Below, in pieces: positions 61,647-64,000 of a DNA stretch of 64,000 nucleotides. Each line of letters opens with the position of its first letter. Position 1 is the first letter of the stretch. A program made the translations under genes and the position numbers. Origin of the DNA: Actinoplanes xinjiangensis (lineage in GTDB: Bacteria > Actinomycetota > Actinomycetes > Mycobacteriales > Micromonosporaceae); the NCBI RefSeq assembly GCF_003148685.1, contig NZ_QGGR01000017.1, forward strand, positions 62,001-126,000. The letters run 5' to 3'. The notes beneath the pieces were generated by a model, which was given only the letters and a program-made list of their open reading frames with translations, was not told the DNA's origin and did no database searches.

Positions 61647-62237
61647 GTGACCGGTGCCCGTACCCCTGCATCCCGCCTGGCGAAAGTCGGCCTGGCGGTG
61701 GCCGCCGTGGTGCTCGGCGCCGGGCTCGCGCCGTCGCCCGCGGACGCCGACGGGCCCGGCTACGGCGGCAACGCCGACGCCCTCACCGTCCTCTGGGAGA
61801 TCAACGCCCAGCGGCGCGGCCTGGCCGTGTACGCCGTCGGGTTCCGGAGCGGCTCACCGGTGCGGGTCCGGGTCGGTTCGGACGCCGAGCGGACGGTCAC
61901 CGCCGACCCGTACGGTGCCGTCGACCTGCTGCTCACCTCGGCCGTCGCCGGCACCTCCGCGGTGGCCGGCGGCCCGACGCTCACGGGAGGGACGGCGGTC
62001 GCCGCGGCCACCGGTGCGAGCGTGCTGGTCACCGGCCACACCCCGGCCGGGGAACTGCGCACGCTGATCGGTGCGGTCCCACCGGAGATGTCCGGCCGGG
62101 GCGCCGTGGAGATCGTCCCGTGGGTGGCCGCCCTCGCCGGCTCGCTGCTGGCCGGGCTGTGGCTGCGCCGCCGGTACGGCTCGGCCTTCACCGGCAACGT
62201 GCGCCGCTACCGCCATCCGGCCCGCCACCGGGCCTGA
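61647..62237 (+). CDS. Secreted, C-terminally membrane-anchored hypothetical protein
   Basis: 196 residues from GTG 61647. Signal peptide (LAKVGLAVAAVVLGAGLAPS ... ADADG), a ~110-residue beta-rich domain (LTVLWEINAQRRGLAVYAVG, SDAERTVTADPYGAVDLLLT), and a C-terminal helix (IVPWVAALAGSLLAGLWL) followed by a basic tail (RRRYGSAFTGNVRRYRHPAR). It looks like a cell-surface protein with one terminal anchor; no family recognised. Its last 22 codons lie in the first copy of an exact 81-bp duplication. Confidence 0.72.
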   Translation: MTGARTPASRLAKVGLAVAAVVLGAGLAPSPADADGPGYGGNADALTVLWEINAQRRGLAVYAVGFRSGSPVRVRVGSDAERTVTADPYGAVDLLLTSAVAGTSAVAGGPTLTGGTAVAAATGASVLVTGHTPAGELRTLIGAVPPEMSGRGAVEIVPWVAALAGSLLAGLWLRRRYGSAFTGNVRRYRHPARHRA

Positions 62238-62332
62238 CCTCAGGCACGCCGCCGGTACGGCTCGGCCTTCACCGGCAACGTGCGCCGCTACCGCCATCCG
62301 GCCCGCCACCGGGCCTGACCTCAGGCACGCCG
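62171..62332. repeat. Exact 81-bp tandem duplication at a gene end, with degenerate further copies
   Basis: Bases 62171-62251 and 62252-62332 are identical. Unit starts CCGGTACGGCTCGGCCTTCA and contains the stop codon of the surface-protein gene, so the second copy is untranslated. Degenerate copies (CTACCGCCACCGG and CGGGTCACGG words) continue to about 62480. Confidence 0.95.
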
Positions 62333-62492
62333 CCGGTCACGGTTCCGCCCGCCACGGGCGGTGTTGCGCCGCTACCGCCACCGGCCCTGATCTCGGGCGG
62401 GCCACGGGTCACGGCTTCGCGCGTTCGCGGGCGGCGTGCGCTGCTACCGCCACCGGACCGTCGCCGGGCACGCCGGCGTCGTGGCCGGCGGG

Positions 62493-64000
62493 TCAGGATT
62501 CCTTGAGGTATTCGGTCATCGCGATCGCCGCGGCGGCGGCGGCCTGATCAACCTCGGACACGGCGGCGGCCAGTACACCCGCGTCGACCGGGGTGGCGGC
62601 GAGCCGCTCCACCCGGGCGCAGGCGTCGGCCAGCGGCTGGGCGCCGAGCAGTGCGCTGGACGACTTCAAGGTGTGCGCCACCGCGGCCAGCCGGTCGTTG
62701 CCGCCGGTGGCGAGGGCGGTGGCCATCGCCTGCCGGCGCCCGTCGAGCTCGCCCAGGAACATGTTGACGGTCATCGCCACCAACTCCCGTCCCTCCAGCT
62801 GCTCCTCCAGTTCGTGCAGCTGCGCCCGGGACAGGACGTCGGCCGGCACGGGAACCGCCGGTTCCACCGGATCCGCCGGTTGGGTCGGTTGGGTTGGCTG
62901 CGCCGGGGCGGTCAGGTACGGCTCCAGCGCCCGGCGCAGCTCCGGCAGGGTGATGGGCTTGGTCAGGTGACTGTTCATTCCGGCGTCCAGGCAGCGGTCC
63001 TGGTCCTCGGGCAGGGACGTCGCGGTCAGGGCGATGATCGGCACCCGGCTGCCGGCGGCACGGACCGTACGGGTGGCCGCCGGTCCGTCCATCACCGGCA
63101 TCTGCATGTCGAGCAGCGCCAGGTCGTACCGGGTTCCGCCGAGCAGCGCCGTCACCGCGGCCGCGCCGTCGGGCACGGTGTCGCACTCCACGCCCAGCAC
63201 GCTGATCATCCGTTGCAGGACGGTGCGGTTGACCTCGTCGTCTTCGGCGAGCAGCACCCGGCCGGGCGGAAGCGGCTCCAGCGTCGCGGGCGTGGGCCGC
63301 GGTTCCGCATGCTGCTGGTGGAACGCGGCGGTGAGCCGGTCGAGTGTCACCGGGACGCTCAGTGTGCCGGCCCGGCCTGCGGCCCGCTGCGGGCCGGTAG
63401 AGCCGATCATGACGGTTCCGCCGGTGACCGGATCCGGTCGGGCATCGCACCTGAGCACCGGAGCGGTCCCGTGGTCGTCGCCGGTCCCGGCGCTGCCGTC
63501 TGGCCCCACCTGGACCGGTTCCGCACCGGTCGCGGCGACCAGCCAGGACAGCGCCAGCATCGAACGCGCGCTCGGCGCGGCGACGGCGACCCGGCCCCGG
63601 ACCGGCGGTGCGGAAGGTGTGCCGGGGTCGCCGCGATCCGGCAGAGGACGCAACGGCAGGCGTACGGCCCACCGAAACCCGCCGAACTCCCCGGCAACCG
63701 CCCCGCTGCTGCCCGCGCCGCTTGAGGCCGCGCCGCCAACCACGGATGCGCCGGCCATGTCTGGGCCGCTGGTCATAGTCGCGCCGGTCGCGGAGAAGGC
63801 GTCAGCCCTGATGGCGGCGTCGCCGGTGATGGCTGGGACGGCGGTCAGAGCCGGGACGCCGGTCATGGTTGTGGTGCCGCCCATGGCGGCGGCCAGCCGA
63901 CCGGCCAGGGCGAGACCGGCCCGCTCGTCCGAGGCGTACCCCGATGAAGGCTCCCCGTCGCCGGAGATCTCGATGCGGTAGGCGTCGGCCCCGTCGGTCT
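62493..64000 (-). CDS. Hybrid histidine kinase, C-terminal part (cut by right edge): ATPase end, pseudo-receiver, receiver, HPt
   Basis: The minus-strand frame is open at the right edge, so the N-terminus is missing. From the edge: remains of a HATPase domain (YRIEISGDGEP, AGLALAGRLAAAMGG) interrupted by a ~55-residue Ala/Gly/Met/Thr-rich insert before its last strand (GEFGGFRWAVRLPL). Then comes a receiver-like region without a phospho-Asp (GRVAVAAPSARSMLALSWLV), a complete receiver (LLAEDDEVNRT, LALLDMQMPVMDG, HLTKPIT), and an HPt domain (LAAVAHTLKSSSALLGA). Likely a multistep phosphorelay kinase. The ATG at 63884 is internal. Bases 62238-62492 between this and the previous gene hold the 81-bp repeats. 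Confidence 0.88.
   Translation of the reverse strand, partial: TDGADAYRIEISGDGEPSSGYASDERAGLALAGRLAAAMGGTTTMTGVPALTAVPAITGDAAIRADAFSATGATMTSGPDMAGASVVGGAASSGAGSSGAVAGEFGGFRWAVRLPLRPLPDRGDPGTPSAPPVRGRVAVAAPSARSMLALSWLVAATGAEPVQVGPDGSAGTGDDHGTAPVLRCDARPDPVTGGTVMIGSTGPQRAAGRAGTLSVPVTLDRLTAAFHQQHAEPRPTPATLEPLPPGRVLLAEDDEVNRTVLQRMISVLGVECDTVPDGAAAVTALLGGTRYDLALLDMQMPVMDGPAATRTVRAAGSRVPIIALTATSLPEDQDRCLDAGMNSHLTKPITLPELRRALEPYLTAPAQPTQPTQPADPVEPAVPVPADVLSRAQLHELEEQLEGRELVAMTVNMFLGELDGRRQAMATALATGGNDRLAAVAHTLKSSSALLGAQPLADACARVERLAATPVDAGVLAAAVSEVDQAAAAAAIAMTEYLKES

Overview
The window is high-GC DNA with strong third-position G/C bias, GTG and ATG starts, frequent 4-base stop/start overlaps, and families typical of Actinobacteria (DUF2510, DUF3040, class F sortase, WXG100-like and YbaB/EbfC genes beside a giant polymorphic toxin). 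It most resembles a filamentous actinomycete such as Actinoplanes or another Micromonosporaceae. The genus is inferred from gene style, not from a marker gene. No rRNA, tRNA, CRISPR array, transposase or replication origin was recognised.

Layout. 1-5.5 kb: a rhamnose-to-pyruvate operon (RhaEW, rhamnulokinase, LutABC). 5.5-9.2 kb: an inositol-monophosphatase-like protein, a palindrome plus 29-bp tandem array, then a PadR regulator and a DrrAB-type exporter. 9.2-17.4 kb: a stand-alone receiver divergent from a degenerate hybrid histidine kinase, then a MacAB-like unit with two adaptors. 17.4-25.5 kb: metabolic genes, notably M20 peptidase / GNAT / SIS / enolase-superfamily genes that look like a D-to-L amino acid inversion cassette, followed by PEP-mutase-like, Nudix, NmrA-like/HxlR and class III aminotransferase genes. 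25.5-31.2 kb: one gene for a 1,915-residue membrane protein with a caspase-like domain lacking both catalytic residues and a C-terminal beta-propeller. 31.2-33.6 kb: nearly gene-free, with repeats and a strand-asymmetric G-rich tract. 33.6-46.4 kb: envelope and secreted functions (membrane-tethered helix-hairpin-helix protein, APC permease with a universal stress protein, beta-helix protein, class F sortase and partner, small ABC exporter, M28 and S33 exopeptidases). 46.4-50.6 kb: a SsuABC/TauABC-like importer divergent from an IclR regulator. 50.6-61.6 kb: a polymorphic-toxin island with YbaB-like, WXG100-like, a 1,900-residue toxin carrying two papain-fold glutamine-deamidase domains and an RNase A-like tip, likely immunity genes, and a divergent tandem pair of deaminase proteins flanked by immunity-type domains. 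61.6-64 kb: a secreted membrane-anchored protein ending in an exact 81-bp duplication, and the C-terminal part of a second hybrid histidine kinase.

The strongest candidates for something new are the tandem YrhB/Imm35-like + deaminase + SUKH-3 proteins (59.1-61.5 kb), the pseudo-caspase/beta-propeller protein, and a dispersed 53-bp palindromic element present twice. Domain assignments come from reading motifs by eye; no database search was run.
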